DNA from: Pedobacter steynii
GTDB lineage: Bacteria > Bacteroidota > Bacteroidia > Sphingobacteriales > Sphingobacteriaceae
Length of the DNA: 64,000 nt
NCBI RefSeq assembly: GCF_900103665.1
Contig: NZ_FNGY01000003.1
Span: forward strand, 310,001 to 374,000
Reading direction: 5' to 3'
Shown: positions 16,975-26,797 of the stretch, piece after piece
Layout of the letters: each line of letters opens with the position of its first letter
Position numbering within the stretch: the first letter of the stretch is position 1
Program-made: the position numbers and the translations under genes
The notes under the pieces: model-generated
Database searches by the model: none
Seen by the model: only the letters and a program-made list of their open reading frames with translations
What the model was told of the DNA's origin: nothing

Positions 16975-17687
16975 CTTTTATGGTTTCTTACTTCAATTAT
17001 AAATTGTTCTTTGATCTTTTGTGAAAAAGGATTGTTTTCTTTTTCTTTCATTCTTTCCGGATGCCACTGCACACCAATCATAAAACCGGCATCACTTTTA
17101 TCTTTATACTCCAGGCCCTCAATGATACCATCTCCGGCTTCTGAATACGCACTAACCATCAGGCTAACACCAAGATGATCCGGATGTACCGCCTGATGAT
17201 GCGCACTATTCACACTTCCTTGCAGCTGACCGGTAACAGCACACAACAGGCTATCTTCAACTACACTCACCTGATGAACTTTGTCTTCGGCAGCTTTCTT
17301 ATGAACAACATTTGCATTTTCTCCAATGTCGTCATAAACTTTTCCGCCTTCCAGGATATTGATGTACTGCATGCCCCGGCAGATGCCCAGCAGAGGAACC
17401 TTTTCCCTTTTAGCCCGTTCGTAAATCAATTTCTCAAAGGCATCTCTTTCCGGCAGAAAGGACTCCGGACGATGGGGATAATCCTGAGCACCGCCAAATA
17501 TAGAAGGCTCCACATCGATTCCTCCTGTTAACACAAAGCCATCACAGCTGGCAATATCTTCCACATTATTCTTTTCAAAAGAGAGTTCGAGCAACTCCAG
17601 GTCTGTCCCAAGATCATCCGAAGTAAACCAGTTCCAATAATTCGGAGCATTCACTTCTGTATAGCTAATTCCTATCTTCTTTTTCAT
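16971..17687 (-). CDS. gamma-glutamyl hydrolase of the PuuD type (class-I glutamine amidotransferase fold)
   Basis: A 238-residue cytoplasmic hydrolase that frees the product from its gamma-glutamyl tag, releasing glutamate. It shows the glutaminase elbow PLLGICRGMQ with nucleophile C103, and the GVQWHPE His-Glu pair near the C-terminus. SCDGFVLTGGIDVEPS and AHHQAVHPDHLG are typical for the PuuD/GGH (peptidase C26) group. I take ATG 17687 as the start; an in-frame TTG at 17693 would add two residues. It is between the alcohol dehydrogenase (24 bases) and the aldehyde dehydrogenase (4-base overlap). Role inferred from family plus neighbours. Confidence 0.88.
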   Translation of the reverse strand: MKKKIGISYTEVNAPNYWNWFTSDDLGTDLELLELSFEKNNVEDIASCDGFVLTGGIDVEPSIFGGAQDYPHRPESFLPERDAFEKLIYERAKREKVPLLGICRGMQYINILEGGKVYDDIGENANVVHKKAAEDKVHQVSVVEDSLLCAVTGQLQGSVNSAHHQAVHPDHLGVSLMVSAYSEAGDGIIEGLEYKDKSDAGFMIGVQWHPERMKEKENNPFSQKIKEQFIIEVRNHKR

Positions 17688-17711
17688 AAACAATCAACAC
17701 TTCATCCCTTG

Positions 17712-18860
17712 TTAAAGGGCCTTTAAATATAGCTGTTTAAAGTCTTCCCTGCTCACCGGCTTTGGGTTATTCGGATGTGCAAAATCGGCAAAAGCCAGGT
17801 CGGCCAGTGTTTCTATATGCGAGGAATTCACACCGATATCAGTCAGACGATGAGGGATATGCAGCTTAGTATTGAGTTCAAAAAGATACTTCACCACTGC
17901 TTCGCCATTTTCTTCTTTCAACTCCAATGTTCTCGCAATCCGACGAAACTTATCTTCAAAACCGGCGATATTAAATTCCATTCCATAAGGGATGTTTACT
18001 GCATTGGCCAGTCCGTGATGGGTGTCCAGCAAGGAAGAAAGCGGATGCGCCAAAGAATGTACCACTCCCAATCCCTTCTGAAAAGCGATTGCCCCCATCA
18101 TCGAAGCCATCAGCATTTTACTTCTGCTCTCCAGATCAGATTGATGGGTAGCCTTTTCCAGGGCATCTTTGATCAGATAAATACCTTCTAAGGCAATTCC
18201 ATCACATAGTGGATGTACGTTCTTCGCCAAAAAAGCTTCCATATTGTGAGTCAGTGCATCCATCCCTGTTGCTGCAGTGATGTGCGGAGGTAAATCCATC
18301 GTTAGTACCGGATCTGCAAACACGATTTTCGCCATCAGCTTGGGCGAGAATAAAATCTTTTTCTGATGCGTTTCATCATCGGAGATAATCGCACTTCGCC
18401 CCACTTCACTTCCTGTTCCGGAAGTCGTTGGCACGGTGATAAAATGAGGCACCTCATTCGTCACGTAGACATCCCCACCAATCAGGTCATCGTATTTAAA
18501 CAAATCTTCCCGGTGGTTCACACGCAGCACTATTGCCCTGGCCACATCTAAACCCGCTCCGCCACCAATCCCGATCACACTATCTCTTGAGGTTTGATCC
18601 CAGACCTCCGTTCCTTTGTAAACATCACTCTTTACCGGATTTTTATGAATATCACTGAAGACTTCTACCGAAAGATGATGCGCTTCCAGATCAGCCACGA
18701 TGGCTTTAAAAAAAGGCAAGGCCGCCACTGTAGGATCGGTCACGATCAATGGCCGTTTTAATCCATTTGCCTGAAGGTAAGCTGGCAGTTCTTTTATCGC
18801 TCCGGCACCAAAACGAATGGTGGTCGGAAAATTATATTGATATACTTTATCAAATGTCAT
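17712..18860 (-). CDS. iron-containing (group III) alcohol dehydrogenase
   Basis: An NAD(P)-dependent metal alcohol dehydrogenase, 382 residues from ATG 18860 (a GTG lies one codon upstream). The nucleotide-binding IGIGGGAGLDVARAI and TVPTTSGTGSEVG motifs are present. So are the metal-binding GMDALTHNMEA, GLGVVHSLAHPL and DTHHGLANA segments. It stands 12 bases after the ligase gene, in the slot where the putrescine (Puu) route has an FAD oxidase. This points to a hydroxyl-bearing amine as substrate: after gamma-glutamylation the alcohol would be oxidised to the aldehyde for the ALDH. Other group III ADHs reduce aldehydes, so direction is inferred. Confidence 0.9.
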   Translation of the reverse strand: MTFDKVYQYNFPTTIRFGAGAIKELPAYLQANGLKRPLIVTDPTVAALPFFKAIVADLEAHHLSVEVFSDIHKNPVKSDVYKGTEVWDQTSRDSVIGIGGGAGLDVARAIVLRVNHREDLFKYDDLIGGDVYVTNEVPHFITVPTTSGTGSEVGRSAIISDDETHQKKILFSPKLMAKIVFADPVLTMDLPPHITAATGMDALTHNMEAFLAKNVHPLCDGIALEGIYLIKDALEKATHQSDLESRSKMLMASMMGAIAFQKGLGVVHSLAHPLSSLLDTHHGLANAVNIPYGMEFNIAGFEDKFRRIARTLELKEENGEAVVKYLFELNTKLHIPHRLTDIGVNSSHIETLADLAFADFAHPNNPKPVSREDFKQLYLKAL

Positions 18861-18872
18861 CACTTTTATAGC

Positions 18873-20231
18873 TTAAATAATTTCAAAATATCTTTTCATT
18901 TCCCAGTCGGTCACCACTTTCGCATACTGCCTCCACTCCCATTCCCTGGTTAAGGTAAAGTGTTCCACGAAGGAAGTTCCGAACAATTCTCCGGCAATCG
19001 GAGATCCTTTCATTTTAAGGGTCGCTTCATGCAGATTTCCAGGAAGAATACCGTTAGAGAGGTCCTTATATCCGTTACCTGTAGTCGCTTCTTTATCCAG
19101 ACTGAGTTTGTGTTTTACCCCATACAAACCCGCTGCCAGGCAGGCCGACAAAGCCAGGTAAGGGTTGGTATCTGAGCCCACTACCCTCGTTTCTAAACGG
19201 GTAGCCTTTACATGGCCGGGCAAAGCCCTTAAGGCTACCGTCCGGTTGTCTATTCCCCAGGTCAGGGTGGTCGGCGCCCAGGCACCCTCTACCAGTCTTT
19301 TATAGCTGTTAATGGTTGGGGCAATCATCGGTAAAATATAAGGAAGGCAGTGCAGCTGACCAGCAATATAGCTTTTCATCAGGCTACTCATTTTATCTTT
19401 AGCATCTGCATCATAAAACAAATTATGCTTTGCTTCCTTGTCCCATAAACTCTGGTGCACATGACCACTGCAACCTGGCAGATTTTCAGAGATTTTTGCC
19501 ATAAAGGTGGCCATAATCCCATGCTGGTAAGCGATCTCTTTTACTGCGGTTTTAAACAATATCGCCTGATCTGCAGCCTGTAGTACTTCCGCATATTTAA
19601 TCGCCGCTTCGTATACTCCCGGCCCCGTTTCTGTATGCAAGCCCTCCACAGGAATATCAAACTTACACAACAGGTCAAACAGATCGGTCATATAAGAATT
19701 TTTCAGGCTGCTCCGTAAAATGGAATAGCCGAACATCCCTGGTGTTAAAGGATTGAGGTCATGAAAATTCTTCTGGTGGACCGTTTCCGGTGTCTCTGCA
19801 AAGTTGAACCATTCAAACTCCTGGGAAAAATAGGGCCGGAAGCCAAGGTCCTCCGCTTCAGCAAGCACTTTACGAAGCAGTTGCCGCGGACAAGTATAAG
19901 CGGGCTCATTTTTATCATTGACAAAATCACCTAAAAAGAAAGGAACATCATTCTCCCAGGGGATTTTCCGAAAGGTACTCAGGTCCAGTTTCACCTGGGC
20001 ATCAGGATAACCCGTATGCCATCCGGTAAACTTCACATTGTCGTAAGCCACATCGCCCATATCCCAGCCAAAGGTTACATCACAAAAGCCCAACCGGCCT
20101 TCTACCATCGCTGCAAACTTATCTGCCGCGATGTATTTACCTCTTAACACCCCATCGATATCCGCCACAGCCACTTTTACTTTTCCCGAAGGATGTTGTT
20201 TTACGTATGCTAAAATTTCTTCTGTTGTCAT
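18873..20231 (-). CDS. glutamine-synthetase-like gamma-glutamyl-amine ligase (PuuA/GlnA4 type)
   Basis: A 452-residue ATP-dependent ligase of the glutamine synthetase fold. The beta-grasp start KVAVADIDGVLRGKYI is the variant seen in PuuA-like proteins. Metal and ATP residues are in FSQEFEWFNF, ETGPGVYEAAIKYAE and GHVHQSLWD, followed by APTTLTWGIDNRTVALR and RLETRVVGSDTNPYLALSA. No tyrosine adenylylation loop of GlnA-I is evident. Its stop-side neighbours are an alcohol dehydrogenase, a gamma-glutamyl hydrolase and an aldehyde dehydrogenase, and its ATG overlaps the permease stop. It should attach glutamate to an imported amine; ethanolamine is the best candidate because of the permease type. 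Confidence 0.88.
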   Translation of the reverse strand: MTTEEILAYVKQHPSGKVKVAVADIDGVLRGKYIAADKFAAMVEGRLGFCDVTFGWDMGDVAYDNVKFTGWHTGYPDAQVKLDLSTFRKIPWENDVPFFLGDFVNDKNEPAYTCPRQLLRKVLAEAEDLGFRPYFSQEFEWFNFAETPETVHQKNFHDLNPLTPGMFGYSILRSSLKNSYMTDLFDLLCKFDIPVEGLHTETGPGVYEAAIKYAEVLQAADQAILFKTAVKEIAYQHGIMATFMAKISENLPGCSGHVHQSLWDKEAKHNLFYDADAKDKMSSLMKSYIAGQLHCLPYILPMIAPTINSYKRLVEGAWAPTTLTWGIDNRTVALRALPGHVKATRLETRVVGSDTNPYLALSACLAAGLYGVKHKLSLDKEATTGNGYKDLSNGILPGNLHEATLKMKGSPIAGELFGTSFVEHFTLTREWEWRQYAKVVTDWEMKRYFEII

Positions 20232-21544
20232 TTATCAGCTGTTTTAAAGGTCCTGTATAACAAAAATGTAATTGCCAGAATGGAGAAATAGATCAGGCCC
20301 AGTTTAGGATTAAAAATAAACATGGCGACAATCGATACTGATGCAATGATCAGCGCCACCACTGGAAACAAAGGGTAGAAACGAACCCGGAAAGGACGCG
20401 GCAATTCTGGTTCTCTTTTTCTCAGGATCACAATCGAGATCATGGAAATGATGTATAACGTTAAGGCGCCAAAAACAGAGACGATAATAATCTCTGATGT
20501 TTTCCCCGAAAGCAGGGCCAGGATTCCAATCACCATATTCCCGATCAGCGCATTGGCCGGTGTATGAAACCGCGGAGATATCTTACCAAGAAAGGAAGGG
20601 ATATTGTGCACCCGCCCCATTTCATAGGTAGACCTTCCGGCGGCAAGGATCAATCCATGAAAAGAAGCGACCAAACCAAATAAGCCAACCGTAATCAGCA
20701 AATGATACATCAGGTGATTATTACCCGTGATTTTTGCCAGCGCCAGCGGAAGTGGGGAATCCGAAGTCTCTCCGCTTATTCCGTTCTTATAGACAATGGC
20801 CTCCCAACCTGCAATCCCTGTTGCGGAGATAAAGATCAGGATACAAAGAATGGCCAGCGTAAATATCGCCCAGCCAAATCCCTTGCTGATGTCCCTTTGC
20901 GGATTCTTCGTCTCTTCAGCAACATTGGCAATACCCTCGATGCCCAGAAAAAACCAGATGGCAAATGGAATGGCGGCAAAAACACCTGTCCACCCGTTTG
21001 GCAAAGCGTTGTGCGTTAAGTTGGCCACCTCAAATTTCGGGAGTGCTATTCCGGAGAACAGCAAGAGTTCTCCTACCGCGAAGATGGTTACAATCACTTC
21101 AAACGAGGCTGCGGCTTTCACCCCATAGACGTTTAAAGCGGTAAAGATAAAATAGATGGCGATGGCACTGGTTAGAACAGGTACCTGTGGATAGAAGGCA
21201 TTAAAATAGGCACCTATGGCAAATGCGATTGCCGGAGGTGCCAGTATAAATTCAACAATTTGGGCAATACCGGCTATAAAGCCGATATTTTTCCCCATTG
21301 CTCTGTTGGCATAGTCGAACACTCCCCCTGCTTTAGGGATCGCGCAAGCCAGCTCTGCGTAACTAAAGGTAAAGGTGATATACATCACCATGATGGCCAG
21401 GGTGGCAATTGCCATGCCCCCTGTCCCTCCTTTTTCAAGGCCAAGATTCCAACCGAAATACATGCCTGAAATAACATACCCTACTCCAAGCCCCCACAAC
21501 ATAAAGGGAGTCAGCGTTTTCTTTAAACCCTTGTTTTGTGTCAT
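20228..21544 (-). CDS. APC-superfamily permease, EAT (ethanolamine permease) type
   Basis: A 438-residue inner-membrane importer with about 12 membrane helices. The first helix pair reads LGVGYVISGMYFGWNLGLE and the next region FTFSYAELACAIPKAGG, then VEFILAPPAIAFAIGAYFN. These motifs match my memory of the ethanolamine transporter (EAT) branch better than PuuP-like or lysine permeases. AEETKNPQRDISKGFGWAIF is the usual amphipathic loop. It starts 42 bases after the SusD gene and overlaps the ligase gene by 4 bases, linking outer-membrane uptake to catabolism. A sequence search against EAT and PuuP would settle the substrate class. Confidence 0.85.
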   Translation of the reverse strand: MTQNKGLKKTLTPFMLWGLGVGYVISGMYFGWNLGLEKGGTGGMAIATLAIMVMYITFTFSYAELACAIPKAGGVFDYANRAMGKNIGFIAGIAQIVEFILAPPAIAFAIGAYFNAFYPQVPVLTSAIAIYFIFTALNVYGVKAAASFEVIVTIFAVGELLLFSGIALPKFEVANLTHNALPNGWTGVFAAIPFAIWFFLGIEGIANVAEETKNPQRDISKGFGWAIFTLAILCILIFISATGIAGWEAIVYKNGISGETSDSPLPLALAKITGNNHLMYHLLITVGLFGLVASFHGLILAAGRSTYEMGRVHNIPSFLGKISPRFHTPANALIGNMVIGILALLSGKTSEIIIVSVFGALTLYIISMISIVILRKREPELPRPFRVRFYPLFPVVALIIASVSIVAMFIFNPKLGLIYFSILAITFLLYRTFKTADK

Positions 21545-21586
21545 TCGATGATCTGTTTTACATGATTATAAATATAACATAAAATA

Positions 21587-23149
21587 CTACTTCAACAACC
21601 ACATCATCCCGTTAACATCATCATTGCCACCAAATTGACTTTGAATGGCTGCAGACACATTTGCACTGTTATAATCCAGCTCATTGGAAGGATACATCCA
21701 GCGCAAAGGAAACTGTGTAGTCGGCGCATTTAAGTTTGTCGTGCTGTTCAAAATAAAGTTGGGATATCCCGTTCTTCTGTTTTCATACCAGGCACCATAT
21801 TTACTTCCATGTAAAAAGTTGGCCAGATATTTCTGAGTGATGATCTGAGAGATCTGCTCTTCATTGGTTCCGGCAAGCGCCACACCTGCAGTACCCGGAA
21901 AAGCGCTGATATAGGTAGCATCCATTTTCATGTTATGGTGATAATCCATCAGATCAGGTGTATTAGAGACAATAAAATTCATAGAGCTGCTGATTCCTGC
22001 TGCATAATAAGTTTGTGCCGCAGGTCCGGTAATCCAGCCCCTTACTGCCGCTTCTGCAAGGATAAACTGCAGGTCCCAGTAGCTGAATACGCTCACCGCT
22101 TCAGCATTCACCAATTGCACATAGCGGTTGTTCAAATCGGCATAATCTTTCCCTACTCTTCTGGTTTGAAGCGCAGAAAAAGCATCAGAAGGTTCTACAC
22201 CTGGATAAGCATTGTAATCTGATTCAGACAATCCACCTGCTACTTTAACCGGAGAAGGTTTTGCATAGTAAAACAAACGTTTATCTTTCAGCGTTCTCAG
22301 CGGGCCAAGCAAGGTATTAGAAAGCATGGTATAGTTTGATTTCACGAAGGAGTTCCCTGAACCCGCAGGAACATCAGACCATGGATAGTTTTGTCCGGCA
22401 ATGTTATTATAAGCGAGTGCAAAATTATCTTTGTAATCACGCATCAAAGGGCGATTGGCGAGGATATCTTTAAACCGCTCGATTACCTTTAAATCTGCGT
22501 CACCGGTCTTTTTATACAGGTTGATCAGTACATGAAGCTCAAAGCTATTGGTTAACCGCCTCCAGTTATCCGTTTTTCCGGCATATATCGGGTCTCCATC
22601 AAAAGTTGCACCTTCAGAAAAAAGCTGGTTTGCCAGATCAAGTTCATCCAGAATCCCCTGAAACACGACTTTCTGTGAATCGTATTTCGGCTGTAAGATA
22701 TTCTCTGTTTCTGCTTTTACAGACTCTTTATAAGGCAGGTCTCCAACTTGCATACTGGCCTGAAAAAACTGCCAGGCCCGGATAAAATGTCCCAATGCCT
22801 GATAAGATTTCTTCAAAGCATCGCTTGTCGCATATTTCTCCATTGGCGCGATATTGCGAAGCTGTGTCAGCCTTCCAAAATCCGCTCTTGTCAGCTTATT
22901 GTACTGAAAACTCTCCTGTCCTTCACCCCAGGTGATGTATTTCCCCAATAGAAAAGGCTGCATAAATGCTTTCTGGGTAGAGATATCGGCGCGCGTCATA
23001 TTGAGGATCATGCCAGTGGCAAGAATAGAAGAACTAACTTCTCCTGTTTTATCCGGATTTGAATTGATGTCATCAAATTTCTTACATCCGGGAGTTAATA
23101 TTACCAGCGTGGGTAAGACCAACATATATTTTAAAAGAATACGTTTCAT
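21587..23149 (-). CDS. SusD-like lipoprotein (SusD-like_2 branch)
   Basis: A 520-residue surface lipoprotein: lipobox cysteine 22 (LVILTPGC), then KKFDDINSNPDKTGEVS, a start typical of the SusD-like_2 branch. The body has LGHFIRAWQFFQASMQVGDL, QGILDELDLANQLF and the late helix YWDLQFILAEAAVRGWI, followed by FLHGSKYGAWYENRRTGYPN. It pairs with the SusC gene 34 bases upstream. Just 42 bases separate it from the permease, so it is probably co-transcribed with the whole catabolic set. The ligand is unknown, though the operon suggests an amine-containing compound. Confidence 0.93.
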   Translation of the reverse strand: MKRILLKYMLVLPTLVILTPGCKKFDDINSNPDKTGEVSSSILATGMILNMTRADISTQKAFMQPFLLGKYITWGEGQESFQYNKLTRADFGRLTQLRNIAPMEKYATSDALKKSYQALGHFIRAWQFFQASMQVGDLPYKESVKAETENILQPKYDSQKVVFQGILDELDLANQLFSEGATFDGDPIYAGKTDNWRRLTNSFELHVLINLYKKTGDADLKVIERFKDILANRPLMRDYKDNFALAYNNIAGQNYPWSDVPAGSGNSFVKSNYTMLSNTLLGPLRTLKDKRLFYYAKPSPVKVAGGLSESDYNAYPGVEPSDAFSALQTRRVGKDYADLNNRYVQLVNAEAVSVFSYWDLQFILAEAAVRGWITGPAAQTYYAAGISSSMNFIVSNTPDLMDYHHNMKMDATYISAFPGTAGVALAGTNEEQISQIITQKYLANFLHGSKYGAWYENRRTGYPNFILNSTTNLNAPTTQFPLRWMYPSNELDYNSANVSAAIQSQFGGNDDVNGMMWLLK

Positions 23150-23183
23150 CGGTTATATTTTTACGATTTACAATAAGATATTT

Positions 23184-26100
23184 TTACAGTCCCAGTTTAA
23201 TGTTGAAACCAATCATACGCTGCGATGGCGAGTTCAGGTTTTCGGTGTCCACATCCGGATCAGAATACTTGAAATTCGTCCACATGAATAAATTCTGCCC
23301 GGTCACCGAAAACGAAGCTCTTTTTAAGCCCAGTTTACTGATCAGGTTAGGCGAGAAACTGTAGCCCAGCGACAACTCGCGAAGCTTCACAAAAGATTCA
23401 TTCTGAATCCCTTTATCTCCTCCTCTGAAATTCTGCGCAAAATTCTGATAGCCCACCTGTACGTCGTTCGGCGCATACTGTCTGGTGTCACTGGTGATCT
23501 GTCCGTATTTATCATAGGTCACTTTTCCGGAAATCACTTTCACTCCCTGACCGATATAGTTGTTCAGGCCATTCACCACCTGATCGTAGCGATATTGATT
23601 GTCTGAGTCCGGATTCGTTCCCGTATCCCACATCTTATCATACATATAATTGTACATCAATCCACCGATACGGCCATCAATATTCAAGCCCAAATTCCAG
23701 TTTTTGTATCGGAAATTATTGATAAATCCAAAACTGAAATCAGGTTCTCCGTAACCATATTTTTGCTGATAATCACTGTTTACAGGCAATCCATTGTTAT
23801 AAATAACATTCCCCTGAGGATCTCTAAGCCAATAGTTTGCTTTATAGGTATCCAAACGTTGTCCCTTTTTTGTCCAAAGGTCGTCCGGAGAATACTGAGG
23901 ATCAGTATCCACATAATACCGGTGTTGCTGTGCCCAGTTCATCGTCGCATACCATTCAAAATCCCTGCTTTTAATCAGCGATCCATCTACCGTAATTTCT
24001 ATACCTCTCCGCTCAAAAGTCTCTTTGGTATTGATGATTGCCATCGCAAAACCGCTCGAAGCCGGCAGGTAAGCAGTATTTCCATTTTCTTTGGTATCCG
24101 TCTGTCTGTTGTAATAATATTTATTAAAATAAGCCACATCAAAATGCAATCGTTTTTTAAAGAGATATCCTGCGGTACCAATTTCCCAGGTCCGTTGAGA
24201 ACTTGGAAGCAAGCCATCACCAAGCAAATAATTACGGTAACTGCCGGAGTTCAATGTATTCCAGGCCGCCGTTGTGGTATTGTACACATTGTTGATTGCA
24301 TAGGGATCAAACGCAGTTTTAAAGACAGACCATGATCCGCGAAGCTTAAACATATCGATCACTTCAGGAAGTTTAACCAATTCTGAAATCACTACACTGG
24401 AACCTATAGAAGGATAAAAATAATCTCTTGAGCTTTTTGGCTGCGCCGAATTCCAGTCATTTCTTCCGGTAAAATCTAAAAACACCGCATCATTCCAGCC
24501 AATGGAGGCCCTTCCGTAAAGACTATTGATTTGTCTTGAACTATGTGATGGGCTTACTGTTGGCGGCTCTATAGAACCTGCCAAAGAGAAGAAAGTCGGA
24601 GAAATTAATCCATTTTTCGTGGTTGCTCTCAACCATTCGTTGGAATAGTAATAAAGAGTCCCCCCTGCAAGTGCATCAAAAGACCATTTATTGATTTTCT
24701 TTTTAAAGGTTAAAATCAGGTCATTATTGGTACTGAATTGGGATTTATTCTGAATGCTGTACATTCCCCTTGCATTCCAGCCACCCCGGGTGGAGAAGAT
24801 ATTTGAAGTGGGATTCCTCATCGTTTCTGCATTGTTCAGATTGTCATATCCCAAACGCAGCATCAGGTTAAAATCCTCATTAAACTTATAATTAGCGGTT
24901 ACATTCGCATTCACCGTGTTTTCAGTAATGCCGCTTAATTTCTCATTTGCAATCAGGTAAGGATTGTCATACCAGTTGGTATACATCCAGTTCTGCGTTT
25001 TATTCGGCACCACCCAATAATCTTTATAATCACGAACGTCATATTCCGTTCCTGTCCACATCACCAATTGATACAGGTAGCCCTGGTTGTCATAACCACC
25101 TCCCCATACCTGCGGAGCAGAACGTCTGCTAATGCCCAGGTGACTTTCAATTTTAAACTGATCATTGATTTTGATTTCACCACCAGAAGTTAAGTTCATC
25201 ATATTCAGTTTCTGGTTCGGAAACTGGCCCTTATTATAAATGTGGTTTAAGCCAATTCTGAAACTGCCATTTTCTCCGGTCTGTGCGATGGAAATGTTGT
25301 TGTTCGTGATCACACCAGTACTCATAAAATTCTTCAGGTTATCCTTTCCAACAGAAACAAGCGGGCGGTTATCTTCAAATTGCTTCGTTGCCGGATTCCA
25401 GTCTCTCGCTGTATTGCCTGCATCAAGCTTTGGTCCCCAGACATAATCGTTGTCGATCTTTCCATTCTGACCGCGTCCATAAGAACTTTGCACTTCCGGA
25501 ACAGCAAGGTATCCCAGCTGAAGCATGGTATTGCTGTTAAAATCTACTGCAAAACCTTTTCCTGCTGCGCCCTTCTTGGTCGTCACCAACAACACACCAC
25601 CGATGGCCCTGGAACCATATAGAGCCGATGCGGTAGAGCCTTTCAGTAAATCCATACTTTCTATATCATCCGCAGGAATGTCACGAAGGGTCATATTGCC
25701 ATACGGCACCCCATCAATCACCAATAGCGCGTCCTCTCCGCGCAGTTCGAGTCTTGGCTTTCCATTAAATTCTGTGGAGTTTTTCACTACCAAACCAGCT
25801 ACCTGACCGGTTAAAGAAGTTCCCAGATCCACACCTTTCACGGTCTGGATTTTATCTCCACCGATCTTCTGTACAGCATAACCCAAAGATTTTTCCGAAC
25901 GCTTAATCCCCAGGGCAGTCACCACGATCTCCGAAAGTTCCTGTTTCTGAGCTTCCATCACCACGTTTAATACGACATTAGCCGCAGTAACAACGACCTC
26001 TTTAGTCACATAGCCAAGAAATTTCACAACCAGCACATCTCCGGCCTTTGCATTAACCACAAACTCACCGGAAGTACCGGCAGAAGCACCTTCTTTGGTT

Positions 26101-26573
26101 CCTTTTACCTGAATCGATGCCCCTGGTAACGGATTCCCCTCTGTATCTACGACTTTTCCTTTGATGTTAACCCAGGCTTCCGGGTTTTCCAGTCTGTTTC
26201 TGCTCTCTACTTCGACCTTCTTGATCACCACAGTTTTATTCATGATCATATAAGAGAAAGGACGGTCTTTTAAAATCTGGCTAAGCGCTTCATCAAGCGT
26301 TACGTTCCTTAAGCTCACACTGATTTTACCTTCTTCTTTGATCAGTTTATTATTGTAAAAGAAAGTATAACCGCTTTGTTTTTTGATGCTTTCAAACAGG
26401 CTGTTAAAAGAGCTGTTTTTTTCTGAAAGCGTAATTCTTTGCGAGAAACCATCTGCGGATACCTGAAGGCAACCGAGAAAGAGTAAAATTACTGTTAGTT
26501 TCATGGCCAATAAAATCTTAATTGAGCTGAGCCTCCCGACAAAAGAGGCTTTACTACATGAGTTTAAATTCAT
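23184..26573 (-). CDS. SusC-family TonB-dependent transporter with STN domain
   Basis: An outer-membrane importer of 1129 residues. A signal/anchor (MKLTVILLFLGCLQVSADGF, from the internal Met 24) is followed by an STN domain (about 47-115, LFESIKKQSGYTFFYNNKLI) and a carboxypeptidase-regulatory domain (about 130-210, GKVVDTEGNPLPGASI). The plug begins at EIVVTALGIKRSEKSLGYA and the barrel ends at MIGFNIKLGL. The STN domain matches control by the FecR/sigma genes upstream. A 224-base gap separates it from fecR, leaving room for a sigma-dependent promoter. Its operon continues into SusD, the permease and the gamma-glutamylation enzymes. Confidence 0.94.
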   Translation of the reverse strand: MNLNSCSKASFVGRLSSIKILLAMKLTVILLFLGCLQVSADGFSQRITLSEKNSSFNSLFESIKKQSGYTFFYNNKLIKEEGKISVSLRNVTLDEALSQILKDRPFSYMIMNKTVVIKKVEVESRNRLENPEAWVNIKGKVVDTEGNPLPGASIQVKGTKEGASAGTSGEFVVNAKAGDVLVVKFLGYVTKEVVVTAANVVLNVVMEAQKQELSEIVVTALGIKRSEKSLGYAVQKIGGDKIQTVKGVDLGTSLTGQVAGLVVKNSTEFNGKPRLELRGEDALLVIDGVPYGNMTLRDIPADDIESMDLLKGSTASALYGSRAIGGVLLVTTKKGAAGKGFAVDFNSNTMLQLGYLAVPEVQSSYGRGQNGKIDNDYVWGPKLDAGNTARDWNPATKQFEDNRPLVSVGKDNLKNFMSTGVITNNNISIAQTGENGSFRIGLNHIYNKGQFPNQKLNMMNLTSGGEIKINDQFKIESHLGISRRSAPQVWGGGYDNQGYLYQLVMWTGTEYDVRDYKDYWVVPNKTQNWMYTNWYDNPYLIANEKLSGITENTVNANVTANYKFNEDFNLMLRLGYDNLNNAETMRNPTSNIFSTRGGWNARGMYSIQNKSQFSTNNDLILTFKKKINKWSFDALAGGTLYYYSNEWLRATTKNGLISPTFFSLAGSIEPPTVSPSHSSRQINSLYGRASIGWNDAVFLDFTGRNDWNSAQPKSSRDYFYPSIGSSVVISELVKLPEVIDMFKLRGSWSVFKTAFDPYAINNVYNTTTAAWNTLNSGSYRNYLLGDGLLPSSQRTWEIGTAGYLFKKRLHFDVAYFNKYYYNRQTDTKENGNTAYLPASSGFAMAIINTKETFERRGIEITVDGSLIKSRDFEWYATMNWAQQHRYYVDTDPQYSPDDLWTKKGQRLDTYKANYWLRDPQGNVIYNNGLPVNSDYQQKYGYGEPDFSFGFINNFRYKNWNLGLNIDGRIGGLMYNYMYDKMWDTGTNPDSDNQYRYDQVVNGLNNYIGQGVKVISGKVTYDKYGQITSDTRQYAPNDVQVGYQNFAQNFRGGDKGIQNESFVKLRELSLGYSFSPNLISKLGLKRASFSVTGQNLFMWTNFKYSDPDVDTENLNSPSQRMIGFNIKLGL

Positions 26574-26797
26574 ATTTTTGAATGTTTTGGTTTATTCATT
26601 AATTATCCAATAAGTATTTTTTGAGATCAACCGGAACAATGTTCCATTCTGATATGATCGGATGGGCAATCCGGATCCTGTTGCGAGCAGGGTCCGGTTT
26701 ATTCCTTCATATGAGATCGTTGTTTTTGAGTATCTATTTTTTCATATCTGACCGTTTTTGAGTTAACAATACATGAGTTATATATTTGGGTTAGTAT

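Noticed and set aside
15778..17531. Several open frames of 60-140 codons on the plus strand
   Set aside because: They are antisense to the well-supported aldehyde dehydrogenase and hydrolase genes, have no family features, and are expected in codon-biased sequence.
15610..21544. Classic putrescine (Puu) operon
   Set aside because: There is no PuuB-type FAD oxidase; an alcohol dehydrogenase is in its place and the permease looks like the EAT type.
23763..24335. A 190-codon plus-strand frame
   Set aside because: It lies wholly opposite the SusC barrel region, with a composition typical of a shadow frame (Ile/Arg/Cys rich).
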